A DNA stretch of 41,324 nt from a virus: positions 1 through 41,324 of IMG/VR virus record IMGVR_UViG_3300006565_000008. One strand, written 5' to 3'. Below are positions 37,207 to 41,142 of the stretch, piece by piece; within the stretch, counting starts at the first letter, position 1; every line of letters starts with the position of its first letter. The translations under genes were made by a program, and so were the position numbers. Below the pieces are notes generated by a model. That model did not search any database, was not told the DNA's origin, and saw nothing but the letters and a program-made list of their open reading frames with translations.

Positions 37207-37434
37207 TTTTTACCTGTGGAAAATTTTTTAATACCTGTGGAAAACATTATTGGAATAATATAGCAATCGCTCTGGGGAACCTTTGTAGGTTAGGGTAGTG
37301 GCCGTTTTTAATATTTAAGGGGGCAAATTTAACTGCCCTGAGTAACACTTAGCACTGTCACAGTTGTTATAACTTAGTGCGTGTAATCTGTGGTTGATTG
37401 TTGTTACATAGTGCTTGCCGTGCTCATGCCTCCA
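37207..37434 (-). other. Non-coding leader region (228 nt) before the oxygenase genes
   Basis: I see no supported gene and no convincing tRNA. It holds the 13-bp direct repeats at 37211-37244, a GGGCA..TGCCC hairpin at 37321-37338 followed on the minus strand by an AT-rich but not T-rich tract, and a small ACTGT-C-ACAGT palindrome near 37354-37364. A transcript from the promoter at 37434-37463 would run through it. It separates the early small genes from the oxygenase/structural genes and may hold weak attenuation signals. Confidence 0.5.
37211..37244. repeat. Two 13-bp direct repeats TACCTGTGGAAAA, 21 bp apart
   Basis: The exact copies lie at 37211-37223 and 37232-37244, with repeat starts 21 bp apart (two helical turns). 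They lie immediately upstream of the oxygenase start codon. The sequence CTGTGGAAAA recurs at 37865-37874. They could be a protein-binding operator or a translational control site. Confidence 0.6.
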
Positions 37435-37463
37435 TTATACCTCGGATGACTGCAGATTGTCAA
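37434..37463 (-). promoter_or_regulatory. Sigma70-like promoter overlapping the 3' end of the 72-aa gene
   Basis: The minus strand has TTGACA at 37458-37463 and TATAAT at 37434-37439 with an 18-nt spacer, both perfect hexamers. The TAA stop of the 72-aa gene lies inside the TATAAT. It probably drives early transcription leftwards toward the oxygenase genes. Confidence 0.75.
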
Positions 37464-37653
37464 GGGTGTGATTGTCTGCTATCTCCCAGTACCATCCGAT
37501 TGACTTCACATAATCAAACGGTGATGACCTCGGAGTATTGGGAAACTGTTCACCACGTTCAATGCGGATGCCATCAATGTACCTCTCCAAATCGTAGATT
37601 GATTTGAATTGACCTCTCAGAATTTGTTGGTCATCGTAGATTGTATAGTGCAT
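37435..37653 (-). CDS. Small protein, unknown function (72 aa), C-terminus encoded by a promoter
   Basis: I take the ATG at 37653 (MHYTIYDDQQILRGQFKSIY). A TTG two codons upstream is also in frame, but neither has a strong Shine-Dalgarno. The protein is charged, with YDLERYIDGIRIERGEQFP and YVKSIGWYWEIADN, and ends HTLDNLQSSEV. Those last residues are read from the TTGACA...TATAAT promoter DNA. The gene is preceded by a matching promoter at 37701-37730. No family is recognised. It belongs to the cluster of short early genes. Confidence 0.7.
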   Translation of the reverse strand: MHYTIYDDQQILRGQFKSIYDLERYIDGIRIERGEQFPNTPRSSPFDYVKSIGWYWEIADNHTLDNLQSSEV

Positions 37654-37700
37654 TGGCAACTGTTAGTAGATAGGATTTTTCTGAACCCCTCTCATGGTTC

Positions 37701-37730
37701 ATTATACCACGACCTCGGAGTTATTGTCAA
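37701..37730 (-). promoter_or_regulatory. Sigma70-like promoter inside the 33-aa gene
   Basis: TTGACA at 37725-37730 and TATAAT at 37701-37706 with an 18-nt spacer on the minus strand. This is the same architecture as the promoter at 37434-37463, again with a TAA stop within TATAAT. It would drive the 72-aa gene, with a leader of about 40 nt. Confidence 0.75.
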
Positions 37731-37803
37731 GGGTCTCGGAGATTGTTCGGAGTGACTTGACTTCTGTTAGGAGACGTGCTAAGAGTGCATCACCTGAACA
37801 CAT
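37702..37803 (-). CDS. Possible tiny gene, 33 aa, ending in a promoter
   Basis: The frame from the ATG at 37803 reads MCSGDALLARLLTEVKSLRT, then ISETLDNNSEVVV and TAA. It has an amphipathic helical pattern (LARLLTEVKSLRTI). It begins 29 nt after the 87-aa gene, with a weak TCTGGAA upstream. Its end mirrors the 72-aa protein (TLDN, SEV), because both ends are read from promoter DNA. It could instead be a non-coding spacer that happens to be open. Confidence 0.4.
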   Translation of the reverse strand: MCSGDALLARLLTEVKSLRTISETLDNNSEVVV

Positions 37804-37832
37804 TTCCAGAGAGATAAAACACACACCTAGAT

Positions 37833-38096
37833 TTATTTAATGTTTTCCACAATTTCCGTGTACTCTGTGGAAAACCTATTATAGGGTCTCTCAGGGTCTG
37901 GGAAAATCTGATCCCAGTATATAGAGTTCACACATACATTCACTTGACGAATTGGAGATAATGAGTGTTCCGCCTCCTCAGGTGGTTTCAAAGTTTCATG
38001 GGTGCAGACCGTGATGTATAGGTCTGAAACGAAATTGATATAAGCAGAGCGTCCTTCATAGATGATAAACTGACCTCGCTTAAATCTGTTCTTCAT
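37833..38096 (-). CDS. Small conserved-type phage protein, unknown (87 aa)
   Basis: The protein starts MKNRFKRGQFIIYEGRSAYI, followed by NFVSDLYITVCTHE and IRQVNVCVNSIYWDQIFP, a beta-rich pattern that could be a small barrel. I believe related short proteins are common in marine T4-like phages, but no function is known to me. A very strong Shine-Dalgarno (GGGAGGAGG) directly precedes the ATG. The 3' part contains a TATAATAGG sequence (37878-37883) and a perfect 10-bp inverted repeat over the last codons. It is 21 nt downstream of the 48-aa membrane gene. Confidence 0.75.
   Translation of the reverse strand: MKNRFKRGQFIIYEGRSAYINFVSDLYITVCTHETLKPPEEAEHSLSPIRQVNVCVNSIYWDQIFPDPERPYNRFSTEYTEIVENIK
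37842..37875. other. Perfect 10-bp inverted repeat at the end of the 87-aa gene
   Basis: GTTTTCCACA (37842-37851) and TGTGGAAAAC (37866-37875) flank a 14-nt loop, ending 7 nt before the stop codon. Transcribed leftwards it would form a stable hairpin, but it is followed by ATTAAATAAATC rather than a U tract. It shares CTGTGGAAAA with the direct repeats before the oxygenase gene. Confidence 0.6.
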
Positions 38097-38117
38097 CCTC
38101 CTCCCTTCATAATGTTT

Positions 38118-38264
38118 TTATTTAGATTCAGGAGTACAAAAACTATAATCGATTTTACAAAGGCGATCTAGTTTGTCTTCCTGTATTTGCTTAACTGAGT
38201 TAATGGCGTTGATGCCTAGATTAGCACCAACGACCAAAACAACAGCGATTAAAAAAAATCTCAT
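38118..38264 (-). CDS. Small membrane-anchored protein (48 aa)
   Basis: The frame reads MRFFLIAVVLVVGANLGINA, then INSVKQIQEDKLDRLCKIDY and SFCTPESK before TAA. Residues 3-20 are strongly hydrophobic after a single Arg, giving one inner-membrane segment or an uncleaved signal anchor. A short charged tail follows with two cysteines nine residues apart (Cys36 and Cys43 bracket KIDYSF). The ATG lies 1 nt past the TAG stop of the 110-aa gene (TAGGATG), with GGAG upstream, so the two genes are probably translated together. The role is unknown; it may act at the host membrane. Confidence 0.68.
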   Translation of the reverse strand: MRFFLIAVVLVVGANLGINAINSVKQIQEDKLDRLCKIDYSFCTPESK

Positions 38265-38265
38265 C

Positions 38266-38598
38266 CTATGCTCCTACGGTTTGACCGTTGAAAAATTGTG
38301 AAGTGATACCTGAAAGGCGATTAGATACGAACCAAGTCCAATTCTTTTGAAAGACTCCACAACCGTATGCGAACTCATCACATAAAGCATTTAGTCTAGA
38401 CTTAGTTGTATTTGACTGCCAACCGCCATCAAAAAGTTGTAACTCTCTCTCAACGTGAAAATAGGTAGCAATGTGATTTCCATGTAGGAACACTTTAGAA
38501 TGTAGACCATTATCAGCAGTAAAAACAGTAGTGTTAGAACCCGCCCAATTAGACTGAGTTCTGATTGCTCTGTTCATCTGAGTTTCAATTTTACGCAT
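38266..38598 (-). CDS. Conserved-type phage protein, unknown (110 aa)
   Basis: The protein starts MRKIETQMNRAIRTQSNWAG, followed by SNTTVFTADNGLHSKVFLHG and NHIATYF. A strongly patterned LFDGGWQSNTTKSRLNALCD segment sits at residues 55-74, and the C-terminus is aromatic (GVFQKNWTWFVSN). I recall very similar short proteins in many T4-like cyanophages, annotated as hypothetical. No catalytic motif is evident. It is the first gene after the TATAATAAGTA promoter at 38648-38653, with a 50-nt leader, and is coupled to the small membrane protein downstream. Confidence 0.82.
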   Translation of the reverse strand: MRKIETQMNRAIRTQSNWAGSNTTVFTADNGLHSKVFLHGNHIATYFHVERELQLFDGGWQSNTTKSRLNALCDEFAYGCGVFQKNWTWFVSNRLSGITSQFFNGQTVGA

Positions 38599-38647
38599 AG
38601 TGAGAAGAGTAAATGATTTTTGTTTGAGGTTTGTCCCTCATGTACTT

Positions 38648-38688
38648 ATTATAGTGCATACGAGGCACTTGTATATGCTTTGTGTGCC
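38648..38688 (-). promoter_or_regulatory. Early stem-loop/promoter cassette, variant form
   Basis: On the minus strand a GGCAC..GTGCC hairpin (38664-38688) starts 2 nt after the stop of the 64-aa gene. Ten nt later comes TATAAT (38648-38653) in the context TATAATAAGTACAT. The downstream part matches the three canonical cassettes, but the hairpin sequence and spacing differ. No TTGACA is seen at minus 35. Confidence 0.6.
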
Positions 38689-38690
38689 AC

Positions 38691-38885
38691 TTAATCGAGT
38701 GTCACAGCATTTTGATACGCAAGATAAAACTGATCGTATAATGCGTCATTAGATGCGAATGTAGGAAACCCGATTTGATCGGCAACCCAGTCGTATGCAA
38801 AATCTAGGTCAGCACCAAAATCCTCTACAAAGGAAGGTAACTGGTTTAGAACTTCTTGAAATTCTGAATAAGTGAAAGATGACAT
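38691..38885 (-). CDS. Small acidic/aromatic protein, unknown (64 aa)
   Basis: The protein starts MSSFTYSEFQEVLNQLPSFV, followed by EDFGADLDFAYDWVADQIGF and an aromatic C-terminal half (ALYDQFYLAYQNAVTLD). It is rich in Asp, Phe and Tyr, with almost no basic residues, and predicted to be mostly helical. No Shine-Dalgarno is obvious before the ATG at 38885; the leader is AT-rich. It lies between two hairpins (38920-38939 and 38664-38688), so it may form its own short transcript. Function not recognised. An acidic protein of this kind could mimic DNA, but nothing here proves it. Confidence 0.65.
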   Translation of the reverse strand: MSSFTYSEFQEVLNQLPSFVEDFGADLDFAYDWVADQIGFPTFASNDALYDQFYLAYQNAVTLD

Positions 38886-38919
38886 AATTAAAAAATGAAT
38901 AAGGGTTTGCTTTGGTGGG

Positions 38920-38939
38920 GATCTCTACTGGCAGAGATC
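38920..38939 (-). terminator. Hairpin overlapping the stop of the 59-aa gene
   Basis: GATCTCT (38920-38926) pairs with AGAGATC (38933-38939) around a 6-nt loop, and the TAG stop lies within it. It is followed leftwards by CCCCACC, not a U tract, so it may slow RNA decay or block read-through rather than act as a classic terminator. Confidence 0.5.
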
Positions 38940-39104
38940 TTGAAACTTTTTGTATGCTAGGTTCTCAATCCAGTCAAGTGCATAAGGGTTGACTTTGATC
39001 CAGTCCTCCAAATCATCACTTGATAAACCACTGATACGCATGTACTCTTCAAATGACTCGTCCATGCAAGTTTCGTAGAGTGCTTCATGATGTAGAACTG
39101 ACAT
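38925..39104 (-). CDS. Small acidic protein, unknown (59 aa)
   Basis: From the ATG at 39104 the frame reads MSVLHHEALYETCMDESFEE, then YMRISGLSSDDLEDWIKVNP and YALDWIENLAYKKFQDLCQ. It has a good Shine-Dalgarno (AAAGGAA, 4 nt before the ATG) and a TATAATAGGTA promoter 24 nt upstream, which together favour this frame over a longer overlapping frame. The sequence is acidic and helical, possibly a helix-turn-helix-like bundle (ISGLSSDDLEDWI), but no DNA-binding family is clear. Confidence 0.75.
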   Translation of the reverse strand: MSVLHHEALYETCMDESFEEYMRISGLSSDDLEDWIKVNPYALDWIENLAYKKFQDLCQ

Positions 39105-39127
39105 AATTTCCTTTCGTGTATATACCT

Positions 39128-39133
39128 ATTATA
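39128..39133 (-). promoter_or_regulatory. Early promoter minus-10 of cassette C (TATAATAGGTA)
   Basis: TATAAT on the minus strand within TATAATAGGTATATACAC, 31 nt after the AAACTGTCAC edge of the hairpin at 39165-39186. A TCTCCC hexamer ends exactly 20 nt upstream of it. It drives the 59-aa gene. Confidence 0.7.
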
Positions 39134-39160
39134 CACACACAAGGGGGCATTTTGGGAGAT

Positions 39161-39370
39161 TTATGTGACAGTTTGTAGTTTGTCACTCTGTATAAGATCT
39201 CTGTGAATGTAGAGCAGTTTGTCTAGGTTTAATCCCTCTAGGTCAGTCCACTCTGACACATAATCCCAATGATCCAAATCTGGTGTACCATCTACGAATG
39301 TAGGGCAAGAGCAGAATTCTTGATCCTCATCTAACCAGAAGTGTCTTCCAAAATGTAGTGAAGCGAGCAT
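39161..39370 (-). CDS. Small protein, unknown (69 aa)
   Basis: The protein starts MLASLHFGRHFWLDEDQEFC, followed by SCPTFVDGTPDLDHWDYVSE and a helix LEGLNLDKLLYIHRDLIQSD. It is acidic, with a Cys-Ser-Cys pair at residues 20-22 and several Trp. The start is fixed by GGAGGT 8 nt before the ATG. It is driven by the TATAATAAGTA promoter at 39400-39405. Its last codons form half of the cassette C hairpin, so the C-terminus (KLQTVT) is partly dictated by that regulatory element. No family recognised. Confidence 0.72.
   Translation of the reverse strand: MLASLHFGRHFWLDEDQEFCSCPTFVDGTPDLDHWDYVSEWTDLEGLNLDKLLYIHRDLIQSDKLQTVT
39165..39186 (-). terminator. Stem-loop of cassette C
   Basis: GTGACA (39165-39170) pairs with TGTCAC (39181-39186), overlapping the last codons of the 69-aa gene. 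The minus-strand edge is AAACTGTCAC, shared with the hairpins at 39438-39455 and 40915-40932. It is probably a weak terminator or RNA 3'-end stabiliser. Confidence 0.6.
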
Positions 39371-39399
39371 TTAAAAAACCTCCATTTGTGTACTTACTT

Positions 39400-39405
39400 A
39401 TTATA
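39400..39405 (-). promoter_or_regulatory. Early promoter minus-10 of cassette B (TATAATAAGTA)
   Basis: TATAAT in TATAATAAGTAAGTACAC, 30 nt after AAACTGTCAC of the hairpin at 39438-39455. An ATTCCC hexamer ends 20 nt upstream of the TATAAT. It drives the 69-aa gene at 39161-39370. Confidence 0.72.
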
Positions 39406-39437
39406 GGGGCACATGGTACACCCTAGGGAATTCGAGT

Positions 39438-39455
39438 GACAGTTTATATACTGTC
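39438..39455 (-). terminator. Stem-loop of cassette B
   Basis: GACAGT (39438-39443), loop TTATAT, ACTGTC (39450-39455). It directly abuts the TAG stop of the 61-aa gene and is followed by the promoter at 39400-39405. Confidence 0.65.
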
Positions 39456-39641
39456 CTACATTCCGTTCATAAAGTCGTGAAGTCCATCAAGATACTCATC
39501 ATAAGTATCATAACGAGACTTTGCCCAATCGGGCACTTCCTTAACCTCGGAAGTCTTAGAAGATCCCTGACGGATCTCTGAACAAGTGTATCCTTTTTGA
39601 AGGAGATTAGGATAGAACTCACGTATAACTGAATTATTCAT
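39456..39641 (-). CDS. Small protein, unknown (61 aa)
   Basis: The open frame extends upstream, but the added residues would be read from the strong terminator at 39668-39718, so I use the ATG at 39641. The protein reads MNNSVIREFYPNLLQKGYTC at the start, followed by a Ser/Lys-rich stretch and WAKSRYDTYDEYLDGLHDFM. It is probably helical at both ends. No Shine-Dalgarno is evident. It lies between a long terminator and the cassette B hairpin, so it is transcribed either from an unseen promoter or by read-through. Confidence 0.6.
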   Translation of the reverse strand: MNNSVIREFYPNLLQKGYTCSEIRQGSSKTSEVKEVPDWAKSRYDTYDEYLDGLHDFMNGM

Positions 39642-39667
39642 ATGCGTAGCATAGCACAGATTAAGGC

Positions 39668-39718
39668 AAAAATCAAGCGACCTTGTACCACTTCTCACAC
39701 TGGCACGAGATCGCTTGA
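39668..39718 (-). terminator. Strong intrinsic terminator with long imperfect hairpin
   Basis: On the minus strand TCAAGCGA pairs perfectly with TCGCTTGA (39673-39680 with 39711-39718). The stem continues inwards after a mismatch (CTCGTGCCA with TGGTACAAG, one mismatch and one wobble) around a loop of about 10 nt. A TTTTT tract follows directly (39668-39672). It lies 18 nt past the stop of the 37-aa gene and would end that transcript. Confidence 0.75.
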
Positions 39719-39736
39719 CTGCTGTTCTAATTCATT

Positions 39737-39850
39737 TTATAAATCAGATCCTCCTGTCTCTACAACTTCAACAATGTCATCAAGCACCGCTAGGATCTCG
39801 TTTCCATTGTCAGCACCGTCCAAAAGGAATTCGGCAAAATTAGGTGACAT
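39737..39850 (-). CDS. Tiny acidic protein, unknown (37 aa)
   Basis: The frame reads MSPNFAEFLLDGADNGNEIL, then AVLDDIVEVVETGGSDL and TAA. It is strongly acidic, with no Lys or Arg, and helical (EILAVLDDIVEVVE). It ends shortly before a strong terminator, which supports it as the last gene of a transcript. No Shine-Dalgarno is clear. I recall tiny acidic frames of this style in cyanophage early clusters, but the function is unknown. Confidence 0.55.
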   Translation of the reverse strand: MSPNFAEFLLDGADNGNEILAVLDDIVEVVETGGSDL

Positions 39851-39896
39851 AATAATAAGAATGAGTGAACAAAAACTGGACTTACAGGGCGTAATT

Positions 39897-39958
39897 TCTC
39901 TGCTGAACAGAGACAACCATAGACCCTTGCCAGTGTTTAAAGTGCGGAACTATTCCGC
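39897..39958 (-). promoter_or_regulatory. Two hairpins between the 85-aa and 37-aa genes
   Basis: GCGGAA/TTCCGC (39944-39958) is a 6-bp stem with a 3-nt loop that is the TAG stop codon of the 85-aa gene. About 30 nt downstream TCTCTG/CAGAGA (39897-39913) forms a second 6-bp stem with a 5-nt loop. Neither is followed by a U tract. They may control read-through or mRNA decay ahead of the 37-aa gene. Confidence 0.5.
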
Positions 39959-40207
39959 ATCCTCTGTAAGATCAGGTAAAAATGTGAATACATATTCACC
40001 CTCTTCAGGGTCAACACCGTCAACACACCACTCACTGTAAATGCTTACAGCATCATCAGGTCTTCCATCATTCATGCAAGTATCCATGGCAACCCAATAA
40101 GCATCACGCATGGTCTCTATCTGGTGTTGATTATCGTCAACAACATCACTAAATGTGTCAATGTCTGGAGTGTGATTACAGAAAAGATCAAGAGTAGAAT
40201 CGTGCAT
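39950..40207 (-). CDS. Small acidic protein, unknown (85 aa)
   Basis: The protein starts MHDSTLDLFCNHTPDIDTFS, continues DVVDDNQHQIETMRDAYWVA, and has a helical hairpin around MDTCMNDGRPDDAVSIYSEW, ending GEYVFTFLPDLTEDAE. The DDAVSIYSEW stretch looks TPR-like in pattern, but a single unit is too little to call. It is strongly acidic. No good Shine-Dalgarno precedes the ATG. It lies 14 nt after the 49-aa gene and its stop is in a hairpin. Confidence 0.7.
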   Translation of the reverse strand: MHDSTLDLFCNHTPDIDTFSDVVDDNQHQIETMRDAYWVAMDTCMNDGRPDDAVSIYSEWCVDGVDPEEGEYVFTFLPDLTEDAE

Positions 40208-40221
40208 AGTAAAAAGAAAGG

Positions 40222-40371
40222 TTAGTGATCGCTAGGGAATGAAATAACATCAGTTGAACTGTCTTCAACTGCTACGATTTCACCAGTCATGTTATAATGA
40301 GTATCAGCAATTTGACATGCCTCTTTATAACTTTTGGTGAACTTCTTTGGTTCGGTGAATACAATGAACAT
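40222..40371 (-). CDS. Small protein, unknown (49 aa)
   Basis: The frame reads MFIVFTEPKKFTKSYKEACQ, then IADTHYNMTGEIVAVEDSST and DVISFPSDH before TAA. An excellent Shine-Dalgarno (AAGGAGGA, 7 nt before the ATG) overlaps the stop region of the 66-aa gene upstream and settles the start. The protein is a short beta-alpha-beta pattern with a Lys-rich start and acidic end. No family recognised. It is co-transcribed with the 66-aa and 87-aa genes. Confidence 0.72.
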   Translation of the reverse strand: MFIVFTEPKKFTKSYKEACQIADTHYNMTGEIVAVEDSSTDVISFPSDH

Positions 40372-40383
40372 GTTAAATCCTCC

Positions 40384-40584
40384 TTAGTAGTTTGCAATGA
40401 TGTCCCAGATTTCGATGTAGTTTCTCAACCAATCTTTCTGGTAATTTGTTAATTTATCATCAGAATCACCGAAGAGAATATCATCAGCACTATGCAACTC
40501 TAGGTTATGCTTAGTGCAGAAGTCTTCCAATACATCTGATAAACAATCTAATTGTGAATCAATAACACCTGTTTTTGATGACAT
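40384..40584 (-). CDS. Small acidic protein, unknown (66 aa)
   Basis: The protein starts MSSKTGVIDSQLDCLSDVLE and is followed by DFCTKHNLELHSADDILFGD and a Trp-rich helix (YQKDWLRNYIEIWDIIANY). The ATG overlaps the TGA stop of the 87-aa gene by one base, which signals coupled translation. The strong Shine-Dalgarno for the next gene lies at its 3' end. Function not recognised. An early host-directed protein is possible from its place in the cluster. Confidence 0.75.
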   Translation of the reverse strand: MSSKTGVIDSQLDCLSDVLEDFCTKHNLELHSADDILFGDSDDKLTNYQKDWLRNYIEIWDIIANY

Positions 40585-40847
40585 CAGAATTTACCTCCAG
40601 TTTGGTTAGTGTCAAGGACAGTTGGGTTAGTGACATTATCAAGTAAGTCATTTAATGTTTCATCATCAAATGAAAGTCTGATCTCATCAATTAACTCATG
40701 CCTAGATTGAATTTGCTCAAAATCTTCTGTTAGAGTCTGACGTACAAACTCTTCTAATGATTTGTAATCCATGCTATCAACACATAGATCAACATACTGG
40801 CAAATGAGTTCATCCCATTGTAGTGAAGTTAAATTTGGAACTGTCAT
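40584..40847 (-). CDS. Small acidic helical protein, paralogue of the gene at the right edge (87 aa)
   Basis: The protein starts MTVPNLTSLQWDELICQYVD and continues LCVDSMDYKSLEEFVRQTLT and ELIDEIRLSFDDETLNDLLD. The pattern QYVDLCVDSMDYKSL..F....L......ELIDEI matches the partial protein at 41142-41324 (QQYVELVVDGMDMKTL), so the two are paralogues. I believe this short family is common in marine T4-like phages with no known function. It is the first gene after the cassette A promoter. The 22-nt leader has no Shine-Dalgarno. Confidence 0.78.
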   Translation of the reverse strand: MTVPNLTSLQWDELICQYVDLCVDSMDYKSLEEFVRQTLTEDFEQIQSRHELIDEIRLSFDDETLNDLLDNVTNPTVLDTNQTGGKF

Positions 40848-40876
40848 GGTGAGAAGGATTTGTTTGGTATGTACCT

Positions 40877-40882
40877 ATTATA
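40877..40882 (-). promoter_or_regulatory. Early promoter minus-10 of cassette A (TATAATAGGTA)
   Basis: TATAAT in TATAATAGGTACATAC, 30 nt after the AAACTGTCAC edge of the hairpin at 40915-40932. A TTTCCC hexamer ends 20 nt upstream of the TATAAT. It drives the 87-aa, 66-aa and 49-aa genes. Confidence 0.72.
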
Positions 40883-40914
40883 AGGGGTCAGAGATACGTT
40901 TGGGGAAACTGTGT

Positions 40915-40932
40915 GACAGTTTCTAAACTGTC
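40915..40932 (-). terminator. Stem-loop of cassette A
   Basis: GACAGTTT (40915-40922) and AAACTGTC (40925-40932) form a perfect 8-bp palindrome with a 2-nt centre, in practice a 6-7 bp stem. It directly abuts the TGA stop of the 69-aa gene at 40933. Confidence 0.68.
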
Positions 40933-41142
40933 TCATGTTAACCACTTTTCATCAGTTGTTTCTAGTAGTTTACCTACCTTATATTCATATCCATCACAAT
41001 ACTCAACCTCTTCATAATGTTGGCAATGTTCAAAATCAGATGCAATTCTCTTTGCTTCAGTTTTATTTTCTGCACCAACTGTTACTGAATAGTAAACAAT
41101 TTTCTTTGCTTCAAATGTGTAAGCATTTAATAATTCAGTCAT
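40933..41142 (-). CDS. Small protein, unknown (69 aa)
   Basis: The protein starts MTELLNAYTFEAKKIVYYSV, followed by TVGAENKTEAKRIASDFEHC and EYCDGYEYKVGKLLETTDEK. The pattern is a beta strand, a helix (ENKTEAKRIASD) and a second strand. This resembles small ferredoxin-like or ASCH-like folds, but no motif confirms it. The start overlaps the TAA of the upstream gene (TAATG), so translation is coupled. It is the last gene before the cassette A hairpin. Confidence 0.75.
   Translation of the reverse strand: MTELLNAYTFEAKKIVYYSVTVGAENKTEAKRIASDFEHCQHYEEVEYCDGYEYKVGKLLETTDEKWLT

Noticed and set aside
37207-37434. Possible tRNA or structured RNA in the non-coding leader
   Set aside because: A GGTTCCCC stretch looked like a T arm, but no matching acceptor, D or anticodon arms can be drawn.
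37878-37883. TATAAT within the 87-aa gene as a fifth full cassette
   Set aside because: It lacks the AAACTGTCAC hairpin edge and the fixed spacing, and it codes for PYNR in a frame with a strong ribosome site. I keep it only as part of a finding.
38957-39142. Minus-strand frame of 61 codons
   Set aside because: It overlaps the 59-aa gene in another frame, begins across the TATAAT promoter, and lacks a ribosome site. The 59-aa frame has AAAGGAA and an acidic composition like its neighbours.
39456-39698. Longer 80-residue version of the 61-aa gene
   Set aside because: Its first 19 codons would be read from the terminator stem and tail, which is unlikely to be translated.
39642-40040. Plus-strand frame of 132 codons
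   Set aside because: It runs antisense through the terminator, the 37-aa gene and the hairpins. All other genes are on the minus strand, and its Ser/Thr-rich composition looks like an antisense shadow.
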